NCBI RefSeq assembly: GCF_002900965.1 | Contig: NZ_PJOM01000001.1 | Location: 62,001 to 126,000, forward strand | DNA: 64,000 nucleotides | Origin: Pseudotabrizicola formosa | GTDB lineage: Bacteria > Pseudomonadota > Alphaproteobacteria > Rhodobacterales > Rhodobacteraceae | Reading direction: 5' to 3' | Part shown: one piece after another, positions 19,610 to 28,516 of the stretch | Position numbering within the stretch: position 1 is the first letter of the stretch | How the letters are laid out: each line of letters begins with the position of its first letter | Notes under the pieces: generated by a model | What the model was told of the DNA's origin: nothing | What the model saw: only the letters and a program-made list of their open reading frames with translations | The model's database searches: none | Program-made: the position numbers and the translations under genes

Positions 19610-19913
19610 AGGCATTTTGCAAAATCTTCGCCGCGCAATAACGGAAGGGGAGTACGCGCAGCTTGAAGCCCTGCTGCCTGCCTTGCGCGACACCGAGGCC
19701 GCCTTGGTGAACAGTGACCTGACCACGCTGCAAACCCTGCAGGCTGAGGCGGAGCGGACCGAATCCTGTCTGGTCTCTGCGCTTGCCGGCGTGCGGGCCG
19801 CGCGCAGGCGTGTTGCCGAGGTGTCGGAGGCCGCCAAAGGACTGACGACATATGATCGGGGCGGTCACAAGGCGACCGTGCCTGCGGCCTTGCCAACCTC
19901 GAGGCGCGTCTGA
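19593..19913 (+). CDS. FlgN-like flagellar chaperone (tentative)
   Basis: A 106-residue, helix-rich soluble protein beginning MSQSPEGILQNLRRAI, with heptad-like leucine/alanine stretches (EGEYAQLEALLPALRDTE, LQAEAERTESCLVSAL) and a basic, disordered tail. Size and composition fit the FlgN family of export chaperones for FlgK and FlgL, and a small coiled-coil gene after the rod-binding protein is a usual place for it. Similarity is weak by eye, so the family call is an inference. Its start lies inside the preceding gene, so translation is coupled. Confidence 0.55.
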   Translation: MSQSPEGILQNLRRAITEGEYAQLEALLPALRDTEAALVNSDLTTLQTLQAEAERTESCLVSALAGVRAARRRVAEVSEAAKGLTTYDRGGHKATVPAALPTSRRV

Positions 19914-20110
19914 ATTGTTTCAATTCATTGATGATTGGCAAGCAGCAATTCACCAGTGATTAGGAATTGGAGGTTTGTATTGGTCTTGCGCCCCGAGGTC
20001 GGGGTGGCGCCGCGGGCCGTGCCCCGGGGCACAGGCAAGAATGCCCTTCCAGCCGTCGGTTGACGGTATAACAGGCTGCGAAAAGCGCGGCATTTGCGAA
20101 GGAAACGAAC

Positions 20111-21406
20111 ATGTCTTCCATTCTGACGAACAATGGCGCGATGGTTGCCCTGCAAACCATGAAGTCCATCACAAAGAACATGGGCCAGGTTCAGGCCGAG
20201 ATTTCCACCGGCATGGCCGTGGGCAGCGCCAAGGACAATGCCGCCGTCTGGGCCATCGCCAAAACCATGGAATCGGATGTGTCCGGCTTCAAGGCAATTT
20301 CCGACAGCCTCTCGCTCGGAAACTCCACCATTTCCCTGGCCAGATCATCTTCGGAGCAGATCACCAAACTGCTCGAGGAAGTGAAAGGCAAGATTGTCAA
20401 CTCTCAGGAAGAGAACGTTGACCGCAGCAAGATCCAGGCGGATATCGGCGCGCTGCGCGACCAGATCAGTTCGATCGTCGGTGCTGCCCAGTTCAACGGT
20501 CTGAACATGCTGTCGAACAAGTCCAAAACTGTTGGTTCTGGCACTGTCAACGTCCTGTCGTCCCTCGACCGGTCCTCGGACGGCACGGTTGCTGCGTCCA
20601 ACATCAACGTCAGCAAGGCAGATCTGAGCACGACAACTTCGGTTCTCGGTGGCACGGCTTTGGCAGCTGGTGCACCGCTGACTGCAAAAGCGACCGGCCT
20701 GACAACAGCAGCGACCCTCACGGGCAACTCACCGGCACCGACGACGACACTTACGATTGTCACAAATTCCGTGGTTGCTGGTGATGGCTACAATATCACG
20801 CTGACAGCGGGTGCGGCGGGGCTTGTAACCGCAAATACCGCGAGCATCCAGGACATCCGCTATGTGGCGCGTGATGGCGATACCGCGGCAGATGTCGCAA
20901 AGGGACTGGCGAGCGCCTTCAATGAGTATGCCAAGGCAAAAGGTCTGGATACCCAGTTGTCAGCCGCCGTTGGCACCACTGCTGCTACTGCCAATGTGGT
21001 CACCCTCACCGGCTCCAGCATTACTGGCAACAACGTGGGTGCGCAGGCGTTCGTCTACGCACCTGCCGGCAACACCATCGGCGGCGGCCTTGAAAAGCTG
21101 GCCACTGTTGATGTTTCCACCAGTGAAGGTGCCGAATCGGCGCTGGATGTGATTGAAGGCCTGACGCAAACCGCAATTCAGGCGGCCTCTGACTTTGGTA
21201 CCGCACAAAAGCGGATCGAAATTCAGAAGACCTTTGTGGGGAATCTGGTCGACTCGCTCAAGTCCGGTATCGGGTCTCTGGTCGATGCAAACATGGAAGA
21301 GGCATCGGCGCGCTTGCAGGCCCTGCAGGTGCAGCAGCAGCTGGCCACGCAGTCACTGTCGATTGCCAACCAGGCCCCACAGAACATCCTGGCGCTGTTC
21401 CGTTGA
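20111..21406 (+). CDS. fliC: flagellin
   Basis: A 431-residue flagellin with the conserved N-terminal D0/D1 region (SSILTNNGAMVALQTMK, then SAKDNAAVWAIAKTMESDV) and C-terminal D1/D0 (QKRIEIQKTFVGNLVDSLK, then VQQQLATQSLSIANQAPQNI and LALFR). The middle (about 160-330) is threonine/alanine/glycine-rich and variable, forming the surface-exposed D2/D3 part. AAGGAAAC precedes the ATG. A GC-rich leader of nearly 200 bp precedes the gene; in Caulobacter FlbT acts on the flagellin mRNA leader, and flaF-flbT follow directly here. It is the only flagellin in the window. Confidence 0.97.
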   Translation: MSSILTNNGAMVALQTMKSITKNMGQVQAEISTGMAVGSAKDNAAVWAIAKTMESDVSGFKAISDSLSLGNSTISLARSSSEQITKLLEEVKGKIVNSQEENVDRSKIQADIGALRDQISSIVGAAQFNGLNMLSNKSKTVGSGTVNVLSSLDRSSDGTVAASNINVSKADLSTTTSVLGGTALAAGAPLTAKATGLTTAATLTGNSPAPTTTLTIVTNSVVAGDGYNITLTAGAAGLVTANTASIQDIRYVARDGDTAADVAKGLASAFNEYAKAKGLDTQLSAAVGTTAATANVVTLTGSSITGNNVGAQAFVYAPAGNTIGGGLEKLATVDVSTSEGAESALDVIEGLTQTAIQAASDFGTAQKRIEIQKTFVGNLVDSLKSGIGSLVDANMEEASARLQALQVQQQLATQSLSIANQAPQNILALFR

Positions 21407-21413
21407 TGGCTCA

Positions 21414-21434
21414 GGCCGGGGGAAAACCCCGGCC
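21414..21434 (+). terminator. hairpin after fliC
   Basis: GGCCGGGG (21414-21421) pairs perfectly with CCCCGGCC (21427-21434) around a GAAAA loop, 8 bp after the fliC stop. There is no U run, so it may be partial termination or an mRNA-stabilising 3' hairpin that sets flagellin apart from flaF-flbT. Confidence 0.6.
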
Positions 21435-21475
21435 CACCCCTTTGAAGCACAAAGACACAACGCGAAGGATTCGCT

Positions 21476-21853
21476 GTGAACGCGCATATTCATGCAAAAC
21501 TGGGCTATTCGCGCCCGAACTCCTCCCTGCGCAGCCCGCGCGGCATCGAGTACGAGGCTTTGGCGCGTGTGACACAAAGGCTGTCGGCCGCATGGCTGCA
21601 GCGGAAGGCCGATTATCCCGCGCTGGTGCAGGCTCTGTCAGACAATCTTGGCCTCTGGTCCACTCTGGCCGCCGATGTCGCATCGCCCGGCAACGCATTG
21701 CCTGCCCCATTGCGGGCGCAATTGTTCTATCTTTATGAATTCTCCGAAGTGCACACCAGAAACGTGTTGAACGGCCCTGCCTCGGTTGAGGTTTTGATTG
21801 ATGTCAACACGGCCATCATGCGCGGATTGCGTGGGCAAGGCAGCACGGAATGA
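21476..21853 (+). CDS. flaF: flagellar biosynthesis regulator FlaF
   Basis: A 125-residue protein starting at GTG with AAGGA about seven bases upstream. The pattern RGIEYEALARVTQRL near residue 22 and LWSTLAADVASPGNALPAPLRAQLFYLYEFS in the middle (here LWSTLAADV and LRAQLFYLYEF) are FlaF features, with a hallmark LYEFSxxHT block. FlaF is needed for flagellin synthesis and secretion in alphaproteobacteria, working opposite to FlbT. Its stop overlaps the flbT start as ATGA. Confidence 0.93.
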   Translation: MNAHIHAKLGYSRPNSSLRSPRGIEYEALARVTQRLSAAWLQRKADYPALVQALSDNLGLWSTLAADVASPGNALPAPLRAQLFYLYEFSEVHTRNVLNGPASVEVLIDVNTAIMRGLRGQGSTE

Positions 21854-22254
21854 GCGGCCTTGTCATCAAACTTGGTCCACATGAACGCGTGCTTATAAAC
21901 GGCGCGGTGATTGAAAACGGTGACCGGCGTTCACGGCTCGCCATCATGACCCCGAACGCGCACATCCTGCGCCTTCGCGACGCCATCCACCCAGAGGAGG
22001 TGAATACCCCGGTGCGTCGCGTATGCTATATCGCGCAGCTGGTCTTATCAGGCGATGTCGGGCCTGCTGAGGCGCATGGACAATTGCTCCGCGGCATCGA
22101 ACAGCTCAGCCAGGTTCTGACAGATCCGGACAGCCGCCTGCAGCTGTCCCTCGCCAGCAAGGCTGTGCTGGAAGACCAGCACTATCAGGCCCTGAAACAT
22201 CTGCGCAGCCTGCTTCCGCGGGAAGAGCGCCTTATGGCGCTCGGCCCACAATGA
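21850..22254 (+). CDS. flbT: flagellin post-transcriptional regulator FlbT
   Basis: A 134-residue FlbT: it opens SGLVIKLGPHERVLINGAVI and continues with NGDRRSRLAIMTPNAHILRLRD, then a helical C-terminal half with GQLLRGIEQLSQVL. In Caulobacter FlbT couples flagellin translation to hook completion by destabilising flagellin mRNA. It is coupled by ATGA overlaps to flaF upstream and to the DUF1217 gene downstream, so all three are translated together. Confidence 0.94.
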   Translation: MSGLVIKLGPHERVLINGAVIENGDRRSRLAIMTPNAHILRLRDAIHPEEVNTPVRRVCYIAQLVLSGDVGPAEAHGQLLRGIEQLSQVLTDPDSRLQLSLASKAVLEDQHYQALKHLRSLLPREERLMALGPQ

Positions 22255-23069
22255 CATATACACCTGTTCTCCCGATCTCGGGCTACGCTGGCTGGTCTTT
22301 CCTGAAACGGACGATGGACCGGCAGACAGCGACATTCAACGCGCAACCCTCGATCCAGCGTGACGACGCCTATTTCCGAGACAAGATCGGCAAAATTACG
22401 ACCGCCGAACAACTTGTGAACGACCCTCGGTTGCTGCGGGTGGCGTTGGGCGCTTTCGGATTGGAGGGTGACGTCGCAAACAAGTTCTTCATCCGAAAGG
22501 TCCTCGAAGGCGGCACGCTCAGCCCTGACGCGCTTGCCAACAAGATGACCAACAAGCAATATGTGAAGTTGGCGGAAGCTTTTGGGTTCGGAAATTTCGC
22601 CACCCCCAACACAAAGCTATCAGACTTTGCGGATAAAATTCTTACGCCATACAAAAGTCAGCAGTTTGCAGTGGCGGTTGGGGCGCAGAACGACGATATG
22701 CGTCTTGCGCTGAACGCCGAAACCGCACTGCCGGAATTGGCCAAATCAAATGCTTCTCCTTTGGCCCAATGGTATACCGTGCTGGGCAATCCACCGCTGC
22801 GCAAGGTGTTCGAACGGGCCTTTGGCCTGCCCCTCTCTTTCGGGGCGATAGACCTCGACATGCAGGTTGAAACCCTGCAGCGTCGTGCAAGGTCGTCCTT
22901 TGGTGAAGACAGCGTAGCGCAGTTCAAAGACCCCCAAAAGCTTGACAAGTTGGTCAGGCAATTCCTTGTGCGATCTGAACTTGATGCCAATGCCGCCTCT
23001 CTTGGCTCTGGTCAGGCGGCATTGACCCTGCTGCAAAGCGCGGCACGCTTTCGGCCTGCAAGGCTTTGA
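22251..23069 (+). CDS. DUF1217 domain protein, flagellum-associated
   Basis: A 272-residue soluble protein with the DUF1217 pattern: GWSFLKRTMDRQTATFN, DDAYFRDKIGKITTAEQLVND and LRVALGAFGLEGDVANKFFIRKVLEGG (each cut here below its full length). The repeat-like helical units and the many F/Y/D positions are characteristic. The family is linked to alphaproteobacterial flagellar loci, but its role is not established. The ATGA overlap with flbT argues for co-production with FlaF and FlbT. Convergent with fliI across 13 bp. Confidence 0.88.
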   Translation: MTYTPVLPISGYAGWSFLKRTMDRQTATFNAQPSIQRDDAYFRDKIGKITTAEQLVNDPRLLRVALGAFGLEGDVANKFFIRKVLEGGTLSPDALANKMTNKQYVKLAEAFGFGNFATPNTKLSDFADKILTPYKSQQFAVAVGAQNDDMRLALNAETALPELAKSNASPLAQWYTVLGNPPLRKVFERAFGLPLSFGAIDLDMQVETLQRRARSSFGEDSVAQFKDPQKLDKLVRQFLVRSELDANAASLGSGQAALTLLQSAARFRPARL

Positions 23070-23082
23070 TTCGTGCGGCGCC

Positions 23083-24423
23083 TTAGCCGCGCAGGCACTC
23101 TGCCAAGCGGGCAAAGCTGCCCTCGATCCCGTTGCCCGGCGCATCTTCGGCGAGAAACTGGTCCAGTTCCGGCCACAGTCGAATGGCCTGATCGATCAAC
23201 GGGTCGCTGCCCTTCTGATACAGCCCGGCCTGCACCATCATTTCTGCGCGCTCCCAGGCGGCGATGATGGATCTGGCCTGCGCAATCAGTGCATTTTCCG
23301 GATCACTTGCCGCAGCAGGCAAGCTGCGCGACACCGAGCGGAGCAGATCAACCGCCGGAAAGCGCCCGCGCTCGGCGATACGGCGGTCAAGGATCACGTG
23401 ACCATCCAGAACACCCCGCAGGATGTCGGCCACCGGTTCATCCATGTCCGACCCGGCGACCAGCACGGTAAAGACGGCGGTAATATCGCCCTGTCCCACC
23501 GCCCCTGGCCCAGCCCGTTCCGCCAGCGACATGATCATGTGCTGAAGCGATGGGGGATAGCCCCGAAGGCTTGCGGGTTCGCCGGCAGAAAGTGCAATTT
23601 CACGATGCGCATCGGCAAAACGTGTCACACTGTCGAGCAGCAGCAGCACATTCAGCCCTGTGTCCCGAAAATACTCGGCCACTGTCATCGCTGCAAGCGC
23701 ACAGCGCCGTCGCAGCAAGGGTGACCGGTCGGATGTGGCCGCGATCACGACGCTGCGCTTCATTCCCTCGGGGCCAAGAACGCTTTCTGTGAACTCCCGC
23801 AGCTCCCGGCCACGCTCGCCAACCAATGCGATGACCACGATATCGGCCTGTAGTGCCCGGGCAAATGTGCCAAGCAGACTGGATTTTCCCACGCCAGAGC
23901 CGGCAAACAACCCGATTCTCTGGCCACGTACGATGGGCAGCAGGGTATCGAATGCCGCCTTTCCGGTGGCGAGCCGTTCCCCCAGGCGGCGGCGTTGCGC
24001 GGCTGGGGGAGGGGGGGCGGTCAAACTGCAGCTTTGGGCCCCCGCAAACAGCGGTCTGCCGTCCAGTGGCTGGCCAAACGGGTCGATGATCCGCCCGACC
24101 CAGCTGTCATCTGGCGCGATATGCGTCGGACCCGCCAATGCGATTTCGGTGCCGATCGCCAGACCGGCCAGCCCCTGATCTGGCAGAATCGTGACAGTTT
24201 CGGTTCCCAAGCCAATGACTTCGCCGCCGCCTTGCGCGTCCCTGCCCTGCATGGTCTTGCGCTGATCTCGGGTTCGAATTTCGATCCGGTCCCCCAGTGC
24301 TGCAGCCTTCTGCAGACCGTTGACACAGATGGTACCCCCGCCCACCGAGCGGATACGCCCGATGGGGCGTGACAGGTCGATCTGGGCAATGTGGTGGGTC
24401 AGCGGGGCAAATAGATCGGACAT
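23083..24423 (-). CDS. fliI: flagellar export ATPase FliI
   Basis: A 446-residue F1-beta-like ATPase with Walker A (GLFAGSGVGKSSLL), Walker B (NVLLLLDSVTRFADAHREIA) and the GERGRELREF motif. It hexamerises at the base of the export gate and helps unload substrates. The start MSDLFAP at 24423 is preferred because GGAGAG lies right before it; an ATG four codons upstream and a much longer open frame lack a good ribosome site. Its usual partners FliH and FliJ are not beside it. Divergent from flgB across 84 bp. Confidence 0.96.
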   Translation of the reverse strand: MSDLFAPLTHHIAQIDLSRPIGRIRSVGGGTICVNGLQKAAALGDRIEIRTRDQRKTMQGRDAQGGGEVIGLGTETVTILPDQGLAGLAIGTEIALAGPTHIAPDDSWVGRIIDPFGQPLDGRPLFAGAQSCSLTAPPPPAAQRRRLGERLATGKAAFDTLLPIVRGQRIGLFAGSGVGKSSLLGTFARALQADIVVIALVGERGRELREFTESVLGPEGMKRSVVIAATSDRSPLLRRRCALAAMTVAEYFRDTGLNVLLLLDSVTRFADAHREIALSAGEPASLRGYPPSLQHMIMSLAERAGPGAVGQGDITAVFTVLVAGSDMDEPVADILRGVLDGHVILDRRIAERGRFPAVDLLRSVSRSLPAAASDPENALIAQARSIIAAWERAEMMVQAGLYQKGSDPLIDQAIRLWPELDQFLAEDAPGNGIEGSFARLAECLRG

Positions 24424-24507
24424 CGGACTCTCCATTTGTTTGGCAATTACCGTTTCTAAAGGAATCAGCCCTAAGAACTGATGAAGTAGGTCGAGGGAGA
24501 AGCCCCG

Positions 24508-24891
24508 ATGTTTGAAAAACTTGGATTGACCAGAATGGCACAGGCACTCGCAGCGCATTCCGGCGCAAGGGTAGAGGTGGTGGCGCGTAACATCGCCAAC
24601 GCGGATACCCCCGGATTTCGCGCAATGGATATGCCCGATTTTCGTACCATTTACGGAAATGATGTCAGTTTTGTGCCGCGCCGCACCCGCGCAGCCCATA
24701 TTATGAGTGAAGAGTCACAATCGGCCCAAGCTGTCCCCTCTGGCACCGGGATGGCCCCCAATGGCAATGATGTATCGCTCGATCAGCAGATGATGAAGGC
24801 GGTCGTGGCGCGGCAAAGCCATGAAATGGCGCTGGCCATATATCAGAACACTTCCGCCATCCTGCGCGCGTCGCTTGGCCGCAATACATAA
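24508..24891 (+). CDS. flgB: flagellar basal-body rod protein FlgB
   Basis: A 127-residue proximal rod protein with the family block VVARNIANADTPGFRAMDMPDF (about 29-50, given here in part: ARNIANADTPGFRAMD) and the C-terminal helix DQQMMKAVVARQSHEMALAIYQ-type ending. It heads a nine-gene plus-strand rod/ring operon that runs to fliL at 29002. AGGGAGAAG precedes the ATG. Confidence 0.96.
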   Translation: MFEKLGLTRMAQALAAHSGARVEVVARNIANADTPGFRAMDMPDFRTIYGNDVSFVPRRTRAAHIMSEESQSAQAVPSGTGMAPNGNDVSLDQQMMKAVVARQSHEMALAIYQNTSAILRASLGRNT

Positions 24892-24898
24892 GGGGGCG

Positions 24899-25282
24899 AT
24901 GATGTCAGACCTTTTGAATTCGCTTTCCCTGTCTGCATCCGGAATGGACGCGCAGGCCAGACGCCTTCGCCATGTCTCAGAAAACATCGCCAACGCGGAT
25001 ACCCCTGGCTATCACCGCAAGGTGGTGTCCTTCCGCTCGGAGCTGGAGACGGGAACAGTCACCGTCGGACCGGTCCGGCTGGATCAAAGCCCCTTGGCCA
25101 AGGTCTACGCGCCAGATCATCCACTGGCTGATACGACTGGTCACTATGATGGATCGAATGTCGATCTGGTGATCGAAATCGCTGACGCGCGCGAAGCGCA
25201 GCGCAGCTATGAGGCGAACCTCAGACTCTTCGATCAGGCGCGTCAAATGACGCAGAGCCTGTTCGATCTCATCCGTCGATAG
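24899..25282 (+). CDS. flgC: flagellar basal-body rod protein FlgC
   Basis: A 127-residue proximal rod protein with SASGMDAQARRLRHVSENIA and NADTPGYHRKVV near the start and the C-terminal DAREAQRSYEANLRLFDQ block. Two ATG codons stand in tandem (24899 and 24902) after AAGGGGG; spacing slightly favours the second, a one-residue difference. It lies 7 bp after flgB. Confidence 0.95.
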   Translation: MMSDLLNSLSLSASGMDAQARRLRHVSENIANADTPGYHRKVVSFRSELETGTVTVGPVRLDQSPLAKVYAPDHPLADTTGHYDGSNVDLVIEIADAREAQRSYEANLRLFDQARQMTQSLFDLIRR

Positions 25283-25293
25283 GGAGATCCAGA

Positions 25294-25584
25294 ATGGATA
25301 TCAAGAAGTCGCTGGCCGCTCAGGCCTATGCACAAACACGTTCGGCGGCGACCGCAGAGCCGCCGCCGAACTCTGCCGAAGACAGCGCGGCGCGGTTTTT
25401 GGAAACCTTTGCCGAAACGCTGTCAGGCAGCGAAGACACCGCCCGCGCAGCCATGACAGGCGGTGCTGATCCGCATTCGCTCGTCGCCGCGCTGGCATCG
25501 TCTCAGACCGCGGTGGAAACCGTGGTCACGGTTCGCGATCGTGTGGTCGAAGCCTATCAGGAGATTCTGAGGATGCCGGTGTGA
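25294..25584 (+). CDS. fliE: flagellar hook-basal body complex protein FliE
   Basis: A 96-residue FliE joining the MS ring to the rod. The conserved part is in the C-terminal half: FAETLSGSEDTARAAMTGGA, then DPHSLVAALASSQTAVETVV and TVRDRVVEAYQEILRMPV. It overlaps the fliQ start as GTGA, so translation is coupled. Confidence 0.93.
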   Translation: MDIKKSLAAQAYAQTRSAATAEPPPNSAEDSAARFLETFAETLSGSEDTARAAMTGGADPHSLVAALASSQTAVETVVTVRDRVVEAYQEILRMPV

Positions 25585-25859
25585 CCCAGCCGATGACCGA
25601 AGGGGCCATTTTTGACATCTTGCGTCAGGCCCTCTGGATTTCCGTCAGCATCTCGGCCCCCTTGCTTGGGGTTGCGCTGGTGGCCGGCGTGATCGTCGGC
25701 CTGTTTCAGGCCCTGACCTCCATTCAGGAAATGACCCTGACCTTTGTCCCGAAAGTCGGTGCCATGCTTGTCGTGTTCTGGGTTTCGATGAGTTTCATGA
25801 CATCCACGCTCGTCTCCTTCTTCACCGATGCGATTATTCCACAGATAGAAGGCGGCTGA
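25581..25859 (+). CDS. fliQ: flagellar export-gate protein FliQ
   Basis: A 92-residue, two-span membrane protein starting at GTG. The first span with VSISAPLLGVALVAGVIVGL, the loop FQALTSIQEMTLTFVPK and the second span are the FliQ pattern. It forms part of the FliPQR export gate with FliR (30638-31408). fliP is not in the window, which is unusual since fliP and fliQ often sit together. Confidence 0.95.
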   Translation: MTQPMTEGAIFDILRQALWISVSISAPLLGVALVAGVIVGLFQALTSIQEMTLTFVPKVGAMLVVFWVSMSFMTSTLVSFFTDAIIPQIEGG

Positions 25860-25860
25860 C

Positions 25861-26571
25861 ATGGAAACGCCCGGCTACACCACTCTGACCCGGCAATCCG
25901 GCCTGATGCGCGAGATGCAGGTCATTGCCAACAACATTGCCAATATCTCCACCACCGGTTTCCGTCGCGAAGGGGTGGTGTTCTCGGAATACATTGCCCG
26001 GCTGGAGGGAGAGCCCTCCTTGTCAATGGCGCGGGGCAATGCCCGCCACATTGATCTTGGTCAGGCAGGGCTTTCCCTCACGGGCGGGACTTATGATCTG
26101 GGGCTGCAGGGTGAAGGCTTCTTTTTGATCGCAACGCCGGACGGCGACCGGTTGACACGCGCAGGTGCCTTCACCCTGTCGGGGGAGGGCACGCTTGTGA
26201 CCCCCGACGGCTTTGCCCTGCTTGATGCGGGCGGGGCCCCAGTTGCGGTACCGCCCGGGGCGAGCAGCATATCGGTCGCCGCGGACGGTACGCTCTCGGC
26301 GGATGGTCAGGCTGTGGCCCAGATTGGTCTGTGGCAACCGGTAGACCCCTTATCTTTGCAACACCAGACCGGGACGATGTTTTCGGCCACAGACCTTGAG
26401 CCGGCAGAAAGTGCCGTGATCCGGCAAGGTTTTCTTGAAGACAGCAATGTGCAGCCGGTGTCGGAAATCGCCCGGATGATCACCGTGCAGCGCGCCTATG
26501 AGATGGGCCAAAAGTTTCTCGATGCCGAAGATCAGCGCCAGCGCGCCGTGATCCAAACCCTTGGCCGATAG
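25861..26571 (+). CDS. flgF: flagellar basal-body rod protein FlgF
   Basis: A 236-residue rod protein with the N-terminal helix block MREMQVIANNIANISTTGFR, a beta-rich middle and the C-terminal PVSEIARMITVQRAYEMGQK motif of the FlgE/F/G family. The shorter length and ETPGYTTLTRQSGL start separate it from FlgG, which follows after 9 bp. Confidence 0.94.
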   Translation: METPGYTTLTRQSGLMREMQVIANNIANISTTGFRREGVVFSEYIARLEGEPSLSMARGNARHIDLGQAGLSLTGGTYDLGLQGEGFFLIATPDGDRLTRAGAFTLSGEGTLVTPDGFALLDAGGAPVAVPPGASSISVAADGTLSADGQAVAQIGLWQPVDPLSLQHQTGTMFSATDLEPAESAVIRQGFLEDSNVQPVSEIARMITVQRAYEMGQKFLDAEDQRQRAVIQTLGR

Positions 26572-26580
26572 GAGAATTCG

Positions 26581-27366
26581 ATGAAAGCACTGCAGATCGC
26601 CGCAACCGGCATGGCCGCACAACAGATGCGGGTCGATGTCGTCGCCAATAATCTCGCAAACATGTCGACCACCGGCTACAACGCCCGTCGCGCCGACTTT
26701 GCAGACCTTCACTATCAGCAGCTGGCACGACCTGGATCTGTCACCGCCAATGATGGCACAGTGTTGCCTACCGGTGTCCAGCTTGGCCTCGGCGTACGCC
26801 CCGCTGCAGTCTCGGTCGTGCTGGAGCAAGGGGCTCCCACCCAGACCGGCGGGGATCTGGACCTCGCCATAGAAGGTCGCGGCTATCTGGAAGTCACCTT
26901 GCCCGGCGGCAACGCCGCCTACACCCGCGATGGCGCGCTCAAGCGCACTGGCGACGGGCTGATCGTGAATTCCGAGGGGCATCAGGTGGCCCCGGGCCTG
27001 ACCATTCCGTCAGATGCCAGGTCGCTTGCCATCAATGCTGACGGGGAGATTTACGCCTATTTTGCCGACCGGGTGGAACCGGAACTGCTGGGCGCATTGT
27101 CATTGGTGGGATTTGCCAATGAAAAGGGGTTGGAAGCCATTGGATCCAATCTTTTTGTTGAAACCGAGGCATCCGGCCCGGCACTGCCAGGAGCCCCGGG
27201 CGAGGAAGGTCTGGGGACACTGCGTCAGGGCTATCTGGAGGAAAGCTCTGTCGATGCTGTGCGCGAAGTGACCGAACTGATCAAGGCGCAACGCGGCTAT
27301 GAACTGAACGCCAAGGTCATCACCGCCGCAGATCAGATGCTGGCCGCCACGGCACAGGTGCGTTGA
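26581..27366 (+). CDS. flgG: flagellar distal rod protein FlgG
   Basis: A 261-residue FlgG, the standard length. It starts MKALQIAATGMAAQQMRVDV, has VVANNLANMSTTGYNARRADF, and ends with VDAVREVTELIKAQRGYELN plus AKVITAADQMLAATAQVR. It builds the distal rod that crosses the outer membrane. Its stop overlaps the flgA start by one base (TGATG). Confidence 0.97.
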   Translation: MKALQIAATGMAAQQMRVDVVANNLANMSTTGYNARRADFADLHYQQLARPGSVTANDGTVLPTGVQLGLGVRPAAVSVVLEQGAPTQTGGDLDLAIEGRGYLEVTLPGGNAAYTRDGALKRTGDGLIVNSEGHQVAPGLTIPSDARSLAINADGEIYAYFADRVEPELLGALSLVGFANEKGLEAIGSNLFVETEASGPALPGAPGEEGLGTLRQGYLEESSVDAVREVTELIKAQRGYELNAKVITAADQMLAATAQVR

Positions 27367-27785
27367 TGTGGCTTGTGGTTTTCTGCCTGCTTCCGCTTCC
27401 GGCCTTTGCGGATGCTCTGATCACCAACCGCGTCATCAAGGCAGGTCAGATGATTGAAGCTGCCGATCTCTCGATCATCGAGGCGGAGATTCCGGGCACC
27501 CTTTCTGATCCGGCGCGCGTCGCCGGGCAAGAGGCGCGGGTCATGCTGTATCCCGGCCGGCCCATTCGCGAAGACCAGGTCGGTCCTCCGACGGTCATCG
27601 CCAGAAATCAGGTGGTGGGGCTGTCCTATATCGCAGGCGCGCTGGCGATATCGACCGAAGGCCGCGCCCTTGAGCGGGGCTCGGTCGGCGATGTGATCCG
27701 AGTCGTGAACCTGTCTTCCCGCAACACTGTGCACGGCCGGGTCATGCCCGACGGGACCGTGCGCGTCAGCCCCTCCGAAGGATAG
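27366..27785 (+). CDS. flgA: flagellar P-ring assembly chaperone FlgA
   Basis: A 139-residue periplasmic protein with a short signal peptide (MWLVVFCLLPLPAFADA) and one SAF-type domain, seen in DALITNRVIKAGQMIEAADL, NQVVGLSYIAGALAI and the C-terminal VGDVIRVVNLSSRNTVHGRV. It is shorter than enterobacterial FlgA because the N-terminal domain is absent; I believe this is usual in Rhodobacterales. It should chaperone FlgI, which is not encoded here. The ATG overlaps the flgG stop. Confidence 0.9.
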   Translation: MWLVVFCLLPLPAFADALITNRVIKAGQMIEAADLSIIEAEIPGTLSDPARVAGQEARVMLYPGRPIREDQVGPPTVIARNQVVGLSYIAGALAISTEGRALERGSVGDVIRVVNLSSRNTVHGRVMPDGTVRVSPSEG

Positions 27786-27789
27786 CCCC

Positions 27790-28509
27790 ATGCGAGTTGC
27801 ATTCTGTTTTCTTCTTGGTCTGGCGGGGTGTACCTCCCTGGACGAGGTTGGTCGCGCGCCGGGCTTTTCGCCACTGGAGGGCAGCTATCAGCATCACGCC
27901 ATGTATTCCAACGCGCTGCCGGAGTCTGCAGACCCGACCGGGCCGACGGAGGCTTCCTCTCTCTGGACCGCAGGGCGCTCATCCCTTCTCGGAGACAGGC
28001 GCGCCGGGAAGCGGGGCGATATCCTGACCGTGGTGATCGAGATCGACGACAGCGCCGAGATGTCAAATTCATCTGATCGCTCCCGAACCGGCAACCAGAG
28101 CATGGGCATCCCGCAGCTTCTTGGCCTGCCGCAGCGCATTGATCGCGCCCTGCCGGAGGGGGCCTCGATGGCCGAGGCGGTGGAAACAGGGTCCTCTTCT
28201 ACCTTTACCGGGGATGGCTCGGTCTCGCGGCAGGAGCAATTGACGCTCCGGGTGGCCGCTACCATTGTGGAAGAGTTGCCAAACGGGGTGTTGCGGATCG
28301 AGGGGCAGCAAGAGGTCAGGGTCAATTTTGAGCTGCGCGAACTGGTGGTCACCGGCTATGTGCGCCCGGCCGATATTTCGCGCACGAATGAGGTGACATA
28401 TGACAAGGTCGCTGGGGCGCGAATTTCCTATGGTGGCAGGGGTCAGATCACCGATTTTCAACAACCCCGTTATGGTCAGCAGATCACTGACATCCTCCTC
28501 CCGTTCTGA
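27790..28509 (+). CDS. flgH: flagellar L-ring lipoprotein FlgH
   Basis: A 239-residue outer-membrane lipoprotein: signal peptide MRVAFCFLLGLAGC with lipobox LAGC. The FlgH core follows: SSLWTAGRSSLLGDRRAGKRG, GDILTVVIEIDDSAEMSN, TFTGDGSVSRQEQLTLRVAA and IEGQQEVRVNFELRELVVTG (all shown in part). It forms the L ring around the rod. Its partner FlgI (P ring) is missing from the window. Confidence 0.95.
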   Translation: MRVAFCFLLGLAGCTSLDEVGRAPGFSPLEGSYQHHAMYSNALPESADPTGPTEASSLWTAGRSSLLGDRRAGKRGDILTVVIEIDDSAEMSNSSDRSRTGNQSMGIPQLLGLPQRIDRALPEGASMAEAVETGSSSTFTGDGSVSRQEQLTLRVAATIVEELPNGVLRIEGQQEVRVNFELRELVVTGYVRPADISRTNEVTYDKVAGARISYGGRGQITDFQQPRYGQQITDILLPF

Positions 28510-28516
28510 GGGCAGA

